DNA of 51,112 nt from Mycobacterium sp. 852002-51961_SCH5331710. GTDB taxonomy: Bacteria; Actinomycetota; Actinomycetes; Mycobacteriales; Mycobacteriaceae. This document shows, piece after piece, positions 23,053 to 32,137 of the stretch (its first letter is position 1; the number at the start of each line of letters is the position of its first letter). Both the position numbers and the translations under genes were made by a program. The notes beneath the pieces are model-generated. The model was not told where the DNA came from, did not search any database, and saw only the letters and a list, made by a program, of their open reading frames with translations. The stretch spans positions 1-51,112 of the forward strand of contig NZ_LZSQ01000115.1 of assembly GCF_001665535.1 (NCBI RefSeq). Reading direction: 5' to 3'.

Positions 23053-24974
23053 GCCGCGGCGAGCGTCGGCCCCGCAAGACCGCGGACACCCGCATGAAGC
23101 CGACGCCGGGTTCACAGGAGCGGTCGGCGAAGGCGCGGCGCACCCGCGCGCCGATCACCGAAACCGGCCTGCGCAGCGCGTCATTCGTGTTCCGGCATCG
23201 CGTCGGGAACGCGGCGATCTTCCTCGTGCTGATCGTCGCGGCCGGTCAGCTGTTCAATCTGCAGGTGCCCCGTGCCGAGGGACTGAGGGCCGAGGCGGCG
23301 AGCCAGCTCAAGGTCACCGATGTCGACAAGGCCGTGCGCGGCTCGATCGTCGACCGCAACAGCGACAAGCTCGCCTTCACCATCGAGGCGCGGGCGCTGA
23401 CCTTCCAGCCGGTCAAGGTCCGCAAGCAACTCGAAGAGGCCAGGGCCAAGAGCACCGAGGCGCCCGAACCCGACCGTAGGCTGCGCGACATCGCCGCCGA
23501 GGTGGCGTCGCGGCTGAACAACAAGCCGGACTCGGCGACGGTGCTCAAGAAGCTCAAGAGCAACGAGACCTTCGTCTACCTCGCACGCGCCGTCGATCCC
23601 GCGATCGCCGAGACGATCACCAAGAAGTTCCCCGAGGTCGGTTCGGAGCGACAGGATCTGCGTCAGTATCCGGGCGGCTCGCTGGCCGCCAACGTCGTCG
23701 GCGGCATCGACTGGGACGGCCACGGCCTTCTGGGCCTCGAGGATTCGATGGACGCCGTGCTGGCGGGCACGGACGGCTCGATCACCTACGACCGTGGCTC
23801 CGACGGCGTGGTCATTCCCGGCAGCTACCGCAACCGCCACGATGCTGTCGACGGTTCCACGGTCATGCTGACCATCGACGACGACATTCAGTTCTACGTC
23901 CAGCAGCAGGTGCAGCAGGCCAAGAACCTGTCCGGCGCCAAGAACGTCTCCGCGGTGGTCCTCGACGCGAAAACCGCTGAGGTGCTGGCGATGGCGAACG
24001 ACAACACGTTCGACCCGAGCCAGGACATCGGCCGCCAGGAGGACCGCCAACTGGGCAACCCGGCGGTGTCGTCGCCGTACGAACCGGGTTCGGTGAACAA
24101 GGTCATCACGGCCGCGTCGGTCATCGAGTACGGGCTGTCCAATCCCGACGAGGTGCTGCAGGTGCCGGGTTCGATCCACATGGGCGGCGTCACCGTCGGC
24201 GACGCGTGGGAGCACGGCACGATGCCGTACACCACCACCGGAATCTTCGGTAAGTCCTCCAACGTGGGCACGCTGATGCTCGCGCAGCGGCTCGGCCCGG
24301 AACGCTTCTTCGACATGGTGCGCAAGTTCGGTCTCGGGCAGCGCACCGGCGTCGGATTGCCCGGTGAGAGCGCGGGTCTGGTCCCGCCGATCGACCAGTG
24401 GTCCGGCAGCACCTTCTCCAACCTGCCCATCGGGCAGGGTCTTTCGATGACCCTGCTGCAGATGGCGGGCATGTACCAGACCATCGCCAACGACGGCGTG
24501 CGCATCCCGCCGCGCATCGTCAAGAGCACCATCGCCCCCGACGGCACCCGCACCGACGAGCCCCGCCCCGAGGGCATTCGGGTGGTGAAGCCGGAGACCG
24601 CACGGACCGTGCGGCACATGCTGCGCGCCACCGTGCAACGTGACCCCACCGGCGTCCAGCAGGGCACCGGGTCGCAGGCCGCCGTCGAGGGTTACCAGAT
24701 CTCCGGAAAGACCGGCACCGCACAGCAGATCAACCCGGCGTGCGGGTGCTACTACGACGACGTCTACTGGATCACCTTCGCGGGCATCGCCACCACCGAC
24801 GACCCGCGCTACGTCGTCGGCATCATGATGGACCACCCGCAGCGCACCGCGGACGGACAGCCGGGCACCACGTCGGCGCCCCTGTTCCACAACATCGCGT
24901 CCTGGTTGCTGCAGCGCGAGAACGTGCCGCTGTCGCCGGACGCCGACTCGCGGTTGACGCTGGTAGCCGACTAA
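23049..24974 (+). CDS. pbpB: Class B penicillin-binding protein, septal transpeptidase (PbpB/FtsI)
   Basis: 641 residues. A basic cytoplasmic tail precedes a membrane helix (NAAIFLVLIVAAGQLFNLQ, about residues 55-73). The pedestal domain begins VRGSIVDRN. The transpeptidase domain carries Ser348-x2-Lys351 (PGSVNK), the Ser403-Ser404-Asn405 motif and Lys554-Thr-Gly (SGKTGTAQ). It crosslinks septal peptidoglycan with FtsW in the periplasm and is a beta-lactam target. It overlaps ftsL by ATGA. The next gene follows after 66 bp, without the PE_PGRS-type insertion known at this junction in M. tuberculosis. Confidence 0.97.
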   Translation: MSRGERRPRKTADTRMKPTPGSQERSAKARRTRAPITETGLRSASFVFRHRVGNAAIFLVLIVAAGQLFNLQVPRAEGLRAEAASQLKVTDVDKAVRGSIVDRNSDKLAFTIEARALTFQPVKVRKQLEEARAKSTEAPEPDRRLRDIAAEVASRLNNKPDSATVLKKLKSNETFVYLARAVDPAIAETITKKFPEVGSERQDLRQYPGGSLAANVVGGIDWDGHGLLGLEDSMDAVLAGTDGSITYDRGSDGVVIPGSYRNRHDAVDGSTVMLTIDDDIQFYVQQQVQQAKNLSGAKNVSAVVLDAKTAEVLAMANDNTFDPSQDIGRQEDRQLGNPAVSSPYEPGSVNKVITAASVIEYGLSNPDEVLQVPGSIHMGGVTVGDAWEHGTMPYTTTGIFGKSSNVGTLMLAQRLGPERFFDMVRKFGLGQRTGVGLPGESAGLVPPIDQWSGSTFSNLPIGQGLSMTLLQMAGMYQTIANDGVRIPPRIVKSTIAPDGTRTDEPRPEGIRVVKPETARTVRHMLRATVQRDPTGVQQGTGSQAAVEGYQISGKTGTAQQINPACGCYYDDVYWITFAGIATTDDPRYVVGIMMDHPQRTADGQPGTTSAPLFHNIASWLLQRENVPLSPDADSRLTLVAD

Positions 24975-25025
24975 GGCGGCCGCAACCGCCCCCGATGTGC
25001 GACGGAGGCCAGGAGGGCGACTCGG

Positions 25026-25031
25026 TACTGT
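25026..25031 (+). promoter_or_regulatory. Candidate internal -10 hexamer TACTGT before murE
   Basis: TACTGT is followed by 9 nt and then ATG 25041, giving a leader of 2-3 nt. It lies in the 66-bp pbpB-murE gap, the widest gap between pbpB and ftsQ, so a secondary near-leaderless promoter is plausible. Confidence 0.35.
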
Positions 25032-25040
25032 GTCAACGCC

Positions 25041-26558
25041 ATGAACCTGCGACCCAGCCATCCCGCCGGCGCGGCGCTCGGTCCGTTGGCCGGGCAGGTC
25101 CAGGCGGTGCCCGCGGGCGGCGCCGTGCCGGACATCCGCGTCACCGGCGTCACGCTGCGCAGCGGTGACGTCGAACCCGGGGACCTGTTCGCGGCGTTGC
25201 CGGGGGCCGCGGCGCACGGCGCCCGCTTCGCCTCGGAGGCGCTCGCGCGCGGAGCCGTCGCGATCCTCACCGACCCGGACGGGCTGGTGCTAGTCGGGAC
25301 CGACGTCGAGGTCCCCGTGCTGATCCATCAGGCTCCGCGCTCGGTGCTCGGTGAGTTGGCCGCCGAGGTGTACGGACGGCCGTCCGAACGGCTGCGGATC
25401 ATCGGGGTCACCGGCACCTCCGGCAAGACCACGGCCACCTATCTCGTCGAGGCGGGACTGCGGTCGGCCGAACGGGCGGCGGGGCTGATCGGCACCGTCG
25501 GAATCCGGATCGACGGGCGCGATCAGGCCAGCGTCCTCACCACACCCGAAGCGCCGGATCTGCAGGCCCTGCTCGCGGCGATGGTCGAGCAGGGCGTCGA
25601 CACCGTGGTGATGGAGGTGTCGAGCCACGCGCTCACACTCGGCCGCGTCGACGGCGTGCACTTCGCGGTCGGCGGATTCACCAACCTGTCGCGCGACCAC
25701 CTCGACTTCCACCCGACGATGCGGGACTACTTCGAGGCAAAGGCTCGGCTGTTCGATCCCGAATCCCGCAATCGCGCAGACCTTTCCGTGCTGTGTGTGG
25801 ACGACGACGCGGGCCGGGAGATGGCCAGGCTGGCGCGCGATCCGGTGACGGTCAGCGCGACCGGTCGCGTCGCCGACTGGCGCATCGAGGACATCCGCAC
25901 CGTCGACCGCAACGCGCAGGAGTTCTTCGCGGTGGACCCGGCGGGTGTGCACCACGGCCTGCGGATCGGGTTGCCGGGTCGCTACAACGTGGCCAACTGC
26001 CTGCTCGCGATCGCGCTGCTCGACGCCGTCGGCGTGTCACCCGAACAGGCCGCGCCGGGGCTGCGCGGCGCGACGGTGCCCGGCCGGATGGAGCCCGTCG
26101 ACCGGGGGCAGGACTTCCTCGCGGTGGTCGACTACGCCCACAAACCCGGCGCCCTGCAGGCCGTGCTGTCGACGCTGCGGGCGCAGACCGAGGGCCGGTT
26201 GGCGGTCGTGTTCGGCGCGGGTGGGAACCGCGACCCGGGCAAGCGGGGGCCGATGGGCCGCGTCGCCGCCGAACTGGCCGACCTGGTGGTGGTGACCGAC
26301 GACAATCCGCGCGGCGAGGACCCGGCCGAGATCCGCGCGGCGATCGTGGACGGGGCGGGCGAACAAACGGGAGCCGAGGTCGTCGAGATCGGTGACCGTC
26401 GCGCCGCGATCGAGCACGCGGTGGGGTGGGCGAGGCCCGGCGATGTCGTGCTCATCGCCGGCAAGGGCCACGAGGCGGGTCAGACCAGCGCCGGGGTGAC
26501 GCGCCCCTTCGACGACCGCGAGGAGCTTGCGCGGGCCCTCGAGGGACGCCGGTCATGA
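25041..26558 (+). CDS. murE: UDP-MurNAc-L-Ala-D-Glu:meso-diaminopimelate ligase MurE
   Basis: A 505-residue three-domain Mur ligase. The ATP P-loop is VTGTSGKTTATYL, with the central EVSSHALTLGRVDGV and the carbamylated-Lys region DYFEAKARLF. The C-terminal VVDYAHKPGAL and TDDNPRGEDP complete it; the DNPR motif specifies meso-DAP. It adds mDAP to the peptide stem in the cytosol using ATP. No strong ribosome binding site precedes ATG 25041. The 3' end overlaps murF by ATGA. Confidence 0.97.
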   Translation: MNLRPSHPAGAALGPLAGQVQAVPAGGAVPDIRVTGVTLRSGDVEPGDLFAALPGAAAHGARFASEALARGAVAILTDPDGLVLVGTDVEVPVLIHQAPRSVLGELAAEVYGRPSERLRIIGVTGTSGKTTATYLVEAGLRSAERAAGLIGTVGIRIDGRDQASVLTTPEAPDLQALLAAMVEQGVDTVVMEVSSHALTLGRVDGVHFAVGGFTNLSRDHLDFHPTMRDYFEAKARLFDPESRNRADLSVLCVDDDAGREMARLARDPVTVSATGRVADWRIEDIRTVDRNAQEFFAVDPAGVHHGLRIGLPGRYNVANCLLAIALLDAVGVSPEQAAPGLRGATVPGRMEPVDRGQDFLAVVDYAHKPGALQAVLSTLRAQTEGRLAVVFGAGGNRDPGKRGPMGRVAAELADLVVVTDDNPRGEDPAEIRAAIVDGAGEQTGAEVVEIGDRRAAIEHAVGWARPGDVVLIAGKGHEAGQTSAGVTRPFDDREELARALEGRRS

Positions 26559-28072
26559 TCGACTTCACGCTCGCCCAGATCGCCGAGATCGTCGGCGGCC
26601 GGCTCACCGACATCTCCGAGGCCGACGCCGCGACCGTCAGGATCACCGGCACCGTCGAGTTCGACTCGCGGGCCGTCACCCCCGGAGGTCTCTTCCTCGC
26701 CTTACCGGGAGCCCGCTCCGATGGACACGACTTCGCCGCCATGGCAGTGCAGGCGGGGGCGGCGGCAGTGCTGGCGGCGCGGCCGGTCGGGGTGCCTGCG
26801 ATCGTCGTGGACCCGACGCCGGAGACCTCCGACCGCGCGGCGGGGGTGCTCGAACACGATGTCGACGGCTCCGGCGCGGCCGTGCTCACGGCGCTGGCGA
26901 AGCTGGCCGGGGCGGTCGCCGCGGAGCTCGTCGCGGGCGGGCTGAGGATCATCGGTATCACCGGATCGTCGGGTAAGACCTCCACCAAGGATCTGGTGGC
27001 CGCGCTGTTGGCGCCGCTCGGGGAGGTGATCGCGCCGCCGGGATCGTTCAACAACGAGCTCGGCCACCCGTGGACGGTGCTGCGCGCGACGCGGTCCACC
27101 GACTTTCTGGTGCTGGAGATGTCGGCTCGCCATCGCGGCAACATCGCCGCGCTGGCCGCGATCGCCCCGCCGTCCATCGCGGCGGTGCTCAACGTCGGCA
27201 CCGCGCACCTCGGCGAATTCGGCTCGCGTGAGGCTATTGCCGAGACGAAATCCGAACTGCCGCAAGCAGTTCCGGCAGACGGCGCGGTGATCCTCAACGT
27301 CGACGACAGTGCGGTGGCCGCGATGGCCGCGAAGACCGCCGCGCGCGTCGTGCGGGTGTCGCGGGAGCCCGGCGGCCGGGACGTCGACGTGTGGGCCGAG
27401 GCGGTCACGCTCGACGAGTTGGCCAGGCCGCGGTTCACCCTGCACGCCGGCGCGGAGCGGGTCGACGTCGCGCTGGCCGTGCACGGCGACCATCAGGTGT
27501 CCAACGCGTTGTGTGCGTCGGCCGTCGCGCTGGAGTGCGGCGCCTCCCTCGAGCAGGTGGCCGCAGCGCTGGCCACAGCCGGTCCGGTGTCCAAAAACCG
27601 CATGCAGGTCGTCACCCGCAGCGACGGCGTCACCGTCATCAACGACGCCTACAACGCCAACCCGGACTCGATGGCCGCAGGCCTCAAGGCGCTGGCGTGG
27701 ATGGCCCGCCGGGGAGGTGGAGGCCGCCGTAGCTGGGCGGTGCTCGGCGAGATGGCCGAACTCGGAGACGACGCGATATCCGAGCATGACCGCATCGGCC
27801 GGCTGGCCGTGCGCTTAGATGTGTCACGACTCATCGTCGTCGGAACCGGGAGGACTATGAGCGCCATGCACCACGGCGCGGTGATGGAGGGATCGTGGGG
27901 GGCTGAGGCCACCATGGTCGCCGACGCCGACGAGGCGCTGGACCTCCTGCGCGCCGAACTGCAGCCGTCCGACGTGGTGCTGGTGAAGGCCTCGAACGCG
28001 GCCGGTCTCAGCGCGCTTTCCGACGCCCTGCTCGATACCGGATCGGCCGAAACCCGGGATCCGCACGCATGA
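26555..28072 (+). CDS. murF: UDP-MurNAc-tripeptide:D-Ala-D-Ala ligase MurF
   Basis: 505 residues from ATG 26555 (ATGA overlap with murE; the frame is open upstream within murE but not translated there). P-loop ITGSSGKTSTKDLVA, FNNELGHPWTVLRA, the metal/phosphate stretch EMSARHRGNI, and C-terminal INDAYNANPDSM. It adds D-Ala-D-Ala to complete the pentapeptide in the cytosol. The C-terminal domain contains an unusual glycine run (ARRGGGGRRSW). It overlaps mraY by ATGA. Confidence 0.97.
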   Translation: MIDFTLAQIAEIVGGRLTDISEADAATVRITGTVEFDSRAVTPGGLFLALPGARSDGHDFAAMAVQAGAAAVLAARPVGVPAIVVDPTPETSDRAAGVLEHDVDGSGAAVLTALAKLAGAVAAELVAGGLRIIGITGSSGKTSTKDLVAALLAPLGEVIAPPGSFNNELGHPWTVLRATRSTDFLVLEMSARHRGNIAALAAIAPPSIAAVLNVGTAHLGEFGSREAIAETKSELPQAVPADGAVILNVDDSAVAAMAAKTAARVVRVSREPGGRDVDVWAEAVTLDELARPRFTLHAGAERVDVALAVHGDHQVSNALCASAVALECGASLEQVAAALATAGPVSKNRMQVVTRSDGVTVINDAYNANPDSMAAGLKALAWMARRGGGGRRSWAVLGEMAELGDDAISEHDRIGRLAVRLDVSRLIVVGTGRTMSAMHHGAVMEGSWGAEATMVADADEALDLLRAELQPSDVVLVKASNAAGLSALSDALLDTGSAETRDPHA

Positions 28073-29148
28073 GGCAGATCCTCATCGCCGTCGGCATCGC
28101 GCTGACGGTCTCGATCCTGCTCACTCCGGTGCTGATCCGGCTGTTCACCCGCCAGGGCTTCGGCCACGAGATCCGCGAGGACGGGCCGCCCACGCACGCC
28201 AAGAAGCGCGGCACGCCGTCGATGGGTGGGGTCGCGATCGTCGCCGGCATCTGGGCCAGTTATCTGGGCACGCACCTCGTCGGCGTCGTGATCGAGGGCC
28301 GGGGACCGTCGGCGTCCGGCCTGCTGGTGCTGTTCCTGGCCAGCGCGCTCGGCGTCGTCGGCTTCGTCGACGACCTGATCAAGATCCGGCGCTCCCGCAA
28401 TCTCGGGTTGAACAAGACGGCCAAGACCGTCGGCATCCTGGCCGCCGCGGTGATCTTCGGCGTGCTCGCCCTGCAGTTCCGCAACGCCGACGGGTTGACC
28501 CCCGGCAGCGCAGAACTGTCCTATGTGCGCGAGATCGCCACGGTCACACTGCCGCCCGTGCTGTTCGTGCTGTTCTGCATCGTGGTGGTCAGCGCCTGGT
28601 CGAATGCGGTGAACTTCACCGACGGCCTGGACGGGCTGGCCGCAGGCGCGATGGCGATGGTGTGCGCGGCCTACGTGCTGATCACGTTCTGGCAGTTCCG
28701 CAACGCCTGCGCCACCAGCCCGGGCCTGGGCTGTTACAACGTGCGCGATCCGCTCGACCTGGCGATCATCGCCGCGGCCACGGCGGGCGCCTGCATCGGT
28801 TTCCTGTGGTGGAACGCCGCGCCGGCGAAGATCTTCATGGGCGACACCGGTTCGCTGGCCCTCGGCGGCATCATCGCCGGGCTCTCGGTGGCCAGCCGCA
28901 CCGAGATGCTGGCCGTGGTGCTCGGCGCCCTGTTCGTCGCCGAGGTCGTCTCGGTCGTCGTGCAGATCCTCGCGTTCCGGACCACCGGCCGCAGGGTGTT
29001 CCGGATGGCGCCGTTCCACCACCATTTCGAGCTGGTGGGGTGGGCCGAGACGACGGTGATCATCCGGTTCTGGTTGCTCACCGCGATCGCGTGCGGGCTC
29101 GGCGTCGCGTTGTTCTACAGCGAGTGGCTGACCACCGTCGGTGCCTGA
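28069..29148 (+). CDS. mraY: Phospho-N-acetylmuramoyl-pentapeptide transferase MraY (MurX)
   Basis: A 359-residue integral membrane enzyme with about ten helices. Signatures: DGPPTHAKKRGTPSMGG, VGFVDDLIK with the Asp pair, NFTDGLDGLAAG, KIFMGDTGSLALGG, and the His cluster PFHHHFELVGW near the C-terminus. It transfers phospho-MurNAc-pentapeptide to decaprenyl phosphate, making lipid I at the cytoplasmic face. It overlaps murF by 4 bp, and its stop lies 8 bp into the annotated murD frame. Confidence 0.97.
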   Translation: MRQILIAVGIALTVSILLTPVLIRLFTRQGFGHEIREDGPPTHAKKRGTPSMGGVAIVAGIWASYLGTHLVGVVIEGRGPSASGLLVLFLASALGVVGFVDDLIKIRRSRNLGLNKTAKTVGILAAAVIFGVLALQFRNADGLTPGSAELSYVREIATVTLPPVLFVLFCIVVVSAWSNAVNFTDGLDGLAAGAMAMVCAAYVLITFWQFRNACATSPGLGCYNVRDPLDLAIIAAATAGACIGFLWWNAAPAKIFMGDTGSLALGGIIAGLSVASRTEMLAVVLGALFVAEVVSVVVQILAFRTTGRRVFRMAPFHHHFELVGWAETTVIIRFWLLTAIACGLGVALFYSEWLTTVGA

Positions 29149-30616
29149 CATGACCGTCGAGCCGCTGCTACCGGGGGCGCGGGTGCTGGTGACCGGCGCG
29201 GGCCTGACCGGCCGCTCGGTCAGCGCCGTGCTCGAGCCCACCGGCGTGCGGCTGACGATCTGCGACGACGACCCGCTGGCCCTGCAACGGCTGATCACAC
29301 CCGCGAAGGTGGTCACCACCGCCGAGGCCGAGGCCACCATCGGCGAGTACGCGCTCGTCGTCACCAGCCCGGGGTTCGCCCCGACCACGCCGGTGCTGGC
29401 CGCGGCGGCGGCCGCGGACGTCCCGATCTGGGGCGATGTCGAACTGGCCTGGCGGCTGGACCAGGCGGGCTGGTTCGGGCCGCCGCGGCGCTGGCTGGTC
29501 GTCACCGGGACCAACGGCAAGACCACGACCACCTCGATGCTGCACGCCATGCTGGTCGCCGCGGGACGACGGGCGGTGCTGTGCGGCAATATCGGCAACC
29601 CGGTGCTCGACGTGCTCGCCGAGCCGTCCGATCTGCTCGCGGTCGAGCTGTCGAGCTTCCAGTTGCACTGGGCGCCGTCGCTGCGTCCAGACGCGGGTGT
29701 GGTGCTCAATGTGGCCGAGGACCACCTCGACTGGCACGGCTCCATGGCTGCCTATGCCCACGCCAAGGCCCGCGTGCTCAACGGACGCGTCGCCGTCGCC
29801 GGGCTCGACGATCCGGTAGCGGCGGGGCTGCTGGAGACCGCGGCCGCGCCGACGCGTGTGGGTTTCCGGCTGGGGGAGCCCGGGCCGGGCGAACTGGGGG
29901 TGGCCGACGGAACGCTCCTCGACTACGCGTTCGGCGATCCGCCTGAAGGCGGATGGCGGCTGGTCGACGCGGCGTCGATATCGGTGGCCGGCCCGGTCGG
30001 GGTGCTTGACGCGCTGGGCGCCGCGGCACTGGCCCGCGCGGTCGAGGTGCCGCCGTCGGCGATCGCCGACGCGTTGGCCGCCTTCCGGGTGGGCAGGCAC
30101 CGCGCCGAGGTCATCGGAACCGTCGACGGTGTCGCCTACGTCGACGACTCGAAGGCCACCAACCCCCACGCCGCCCAGGCGTCGATCGCCGCCTACCCGC
30201 GCGTGGTGTGGGTGGCCGGCGGCCTGCTCAAGGGTGCCTCGGTCGACGAACTGCTGATATCGGTCGCGAATCGGCTGGTCGGGGCCGTGTTGATTGGCCG
30301 CGACCGGGCATTGATCGCCGAGGCGTTGGCGCGACACGCCCCGGATGTCCCCGTCATCGAGGTTGTGACGGGGGAGGATTTTGGGGTGCAAGGGACAAAT
30401 GAGTCGGATGTTAGTGCTGTTACTAGTGTGATCAGACTCGAAGGCCAGCCCTCCGGCGACGCGATCATGGCCGCAGTGGTCGGCGCCGCCCGCGACCTCG
30501 CCCGGTCCGGCGACACGGTGTTGCTGGCGCCGGCGGGTGCCTCCTTCGACCAGTTCAGCGGCTACAGCCACCGCGGCGACGCGTTCGCCGACGCCGTGCG
30601 CGCCCTGACCCGGTAG
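29141..30616 (+). CDS. murD: UDP-MurNAc-L-Ala:D-glutamate ligase MurD
   Basis: 491 residues from GTG 29141 (ATG 29150 would remove three). N-terminal Rossmann-like VLVTGAGLTGRSV, P-loop VTGTNGKTTTTSM, AVELSSFQLHW, NVAEDHLDWHGSM, DDSKATNPHAA, and C-terminal LLAPAGASFDQFSGYSHRGD. It adds D-Glu to UDP-MurNAc-L-Ala. A short C-terminal-domain stretch (EDFGVQGTNESDVSAVTSV, about 30378-30435) has markedly AT-rich, rare codons compared with the rest of the gene; see findings. It lies 6 bp before ftsW. Confidence 0.96.
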   Translation: MPDMTVEPLLPGARVLVTGAGLTGRSVSAVLEPTGVRLTICDDDPLALQRLITPAKVVTTAEAEATIGEYALVVTSPGFAPTTPVLAAAAAADVPIWGDVELAWRLDQAGWFGPPRRWLVVTGTNGKTTTTSMLHAMLVAAGRRAVLCGNIGNPVLDVLAEPSDLLAVELSSFQLHWAPSLRPDAGVVLNVAEDHLDWHGSMAAYAHAKARVLNGRVAVAGLDDPVAAGLLETAAAPTRVGFRLGEPGPGELGVADGTLLDYAFGDPPEGGWRLVDAASISVAGPVGVLDALGAAALARAVEVPPSAIADALAAFRVGRHRAEVIGTVDGVAYVDDSKATNPHAAQASIAAYPRVVWVAGGLLKGASVDELLISVANRLVGAVLIGRDRALIAEALARHAPDVPVIEVVTGEDFGVQGTNESDVSAVTSVIRLEGQPSGDAIMAAVVGAARDLARSGDTVLLAPAGASFDQFSGYSHRGDAFADAVRALTR

Positions 30617-30622
30617 CCGCCG

Positions 30623-32137
30623 ATGACGACCATCCTGACCCGGCTGCGGCTTCGCAGGGCGGGCGCCGAAGACAAACCGGTCGAACCGGTGCCCGCGACC
30701 GCCGGGCCCCGGACTCGGGTCGGGGCGTGGCTGGGACGCCCGATGACGTCGTTCCACCTGATCATCGCGGTGGCGGCGCTGCTGACCACGCTGGGCTTGA
30801 CGATGGTGCTCTCGGCGTCGGGGGTGTACTCCTACGACCAGGACGGCTCGCCGTGGGCCGTGTTCGGCAAGCAGGTGCTCTGGACGGTCATCGGGCTGTT
30901 CGGGTTCTACGTCGCGATGCGGATCCCGGTGCAGCTGATGCGGCGGATGGCGTTCTCGAGCTTCGCGCTGACGATCGTGCTGCTGATCCTGGTGCTGATC
31001 CCGGGTATTGGCACGGTGTCCAACGGATCCCGCGGCTGGTTCGTGATCGCCGGGTTCTCGATGCAACCCTCCGAGCTGGCCAAGATCGCGTTCGCCATCT
31101 GGGGCGCGCATCTGCTGGCCGCACGCCGCATGGAGCAGGCCACGCTGCGCGAGATGCTGATCCCGCTGGTGCCTGCGGCGTTCGTCGCGCTGGCGCTCAT
31201 CGTCGCCCAGCCCGACCTGGGGCAGACGGTGTCGCTGGGCATCATCCTGCTGGGCCTGCTGTGGTATGCCGGCCTGCCGCTGCGGGTGTTCCTGTCCTCG
31301 CTGTTCATGGTCGTGGTGTCGGCCGCGGTGCTGGCGATGGCCGAGGGTTACCGGTCCGCGCGGGTGCAGTCGTGGCTGAACCCCGGCGCCGATACGCAGG
31401 GGTCGGGCTATCAGGCCCGGCAGGCCCGGTTCGCGCTGGCCAACGGCGGCGTGTTCGGCGACGGTCTCGGCCAGGGCGCGGCCAAGTGGAACTACCTGCC
31501 CAACGCGCACAACGACTTCATCTTCGCGATCATCGGCGAGGAGCTCGGCTTCATCGGCGCAGGCGGGCTGCTGTGCCTGTTCGGCTTGTTCGCCTACACC
31601 GGCATGCGAATCGCCCGGCGTTCGGCCGATCCGTTCCTGCGGCTGCTCACCGCCACCGCGACGCTGTGGATCATGGGCCAGGTGTTCATCAACGTCGGCT
31701 ACGTGGTCGGCCTGCTGCCCGTGACCGGGCTGCAGCTGCCGCTCATCTCCGCCGGCGGAACCTCAACGGCGACAACGCTTCTGATGATCGGCATCATGGC
31801 GAGCGCGGCGCGCCACGAACCGGAGGCGGTCGCGGCGCTGCGGGCCGGGCGCGAGGACAGGGTCAACAGCCTGCTGCGGCTGCCGCTGCCGGCGCCGTAC
31901 GTGCCGCCGCGGATCGAGATGGCGCGGGAGCGGCTCGGCAAGCGCGGCGCCGAACGCTCGGGCAAACCCGGCAAGGCCGCGCGCGGCCGGACTCCCAAAC
32001 CGGCCTCGAAGCAGGCGCCCAACCCCGCACGCAAACGCCAGACGGCCGGTAAGCCCGTCCGGGCGACAAGGCATCATGGAGGCGGCCGTGCGGAGAAAAG
32101 CCGCCGGCGCGCACTGGAAGGTCAGCGTTACGGGTGA
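30623..32137 (+). CDS. ftsW: SEDS peptidoglycan glycosyltransferase FtsW
   Basis: A 504-residue polytopic protein with a basic N-terminal tail (about 40 residues) and ten membrane helices. SEDS motifs: SNGSRGWFVIAGFSMQPSELAK, VAQPDLGQT, and the long periplasmic loop ending GQGAAKWNYLPNAHNDF with the conserved Asp thought catalytic. VTGLQLPLISAGGTS follows. It polymerises lipid II at the septum with PbpB. The C-terminal 100 residues are a very basic cytosolic tail (KPGKAARGRTPKPASKQ), typical of mycobacterial FtsW, which binds partners such as FtsZ. GTGA overlap with murG. Confidence 0.97.
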   Translation: MTTILTRLRLRRAGAEDKPVEPVPATAGPRTRVGAWLGRPMTSFHLIIAVAALLTTLGLTMVLSASGVYSYDQDGSPWAVFGKQVLWTVIGLFGFYVAMRIPVQLMRRMAFSSFALTIVLLILVLIPGIGTVSNGSRGWFVIAGFSMQPSELAKIAFAIWGAHLLAARRMEQATLREMLIPLVPAAFVALALIVAQPDLGQTVSLGIILLGLLWYAGLPLRVFLSSLFMVVVSAAVLAMAEGYRSARVQSWLNPGADTQGSGYQARQARFALANGGVFGDGLGQGAAKWNYLPNAHNDFIFAIIGEELGFIGAGGLLCLFGLFAYTGMRIARRSADPFLRLLTATATLWIMGQVFINVGYVVGLLPVTGLQLPLISAGGTSTATTLLMIGIMASAARHEPEAVAALRAGREDRVNSLLRLPLPAPYVPPRIEMARERLGKRGAERSGKPGKAARGRTPKPASKQAPNPARKRQTAGKPVRATRHHGGGRAEKSRRRALEGQRYG

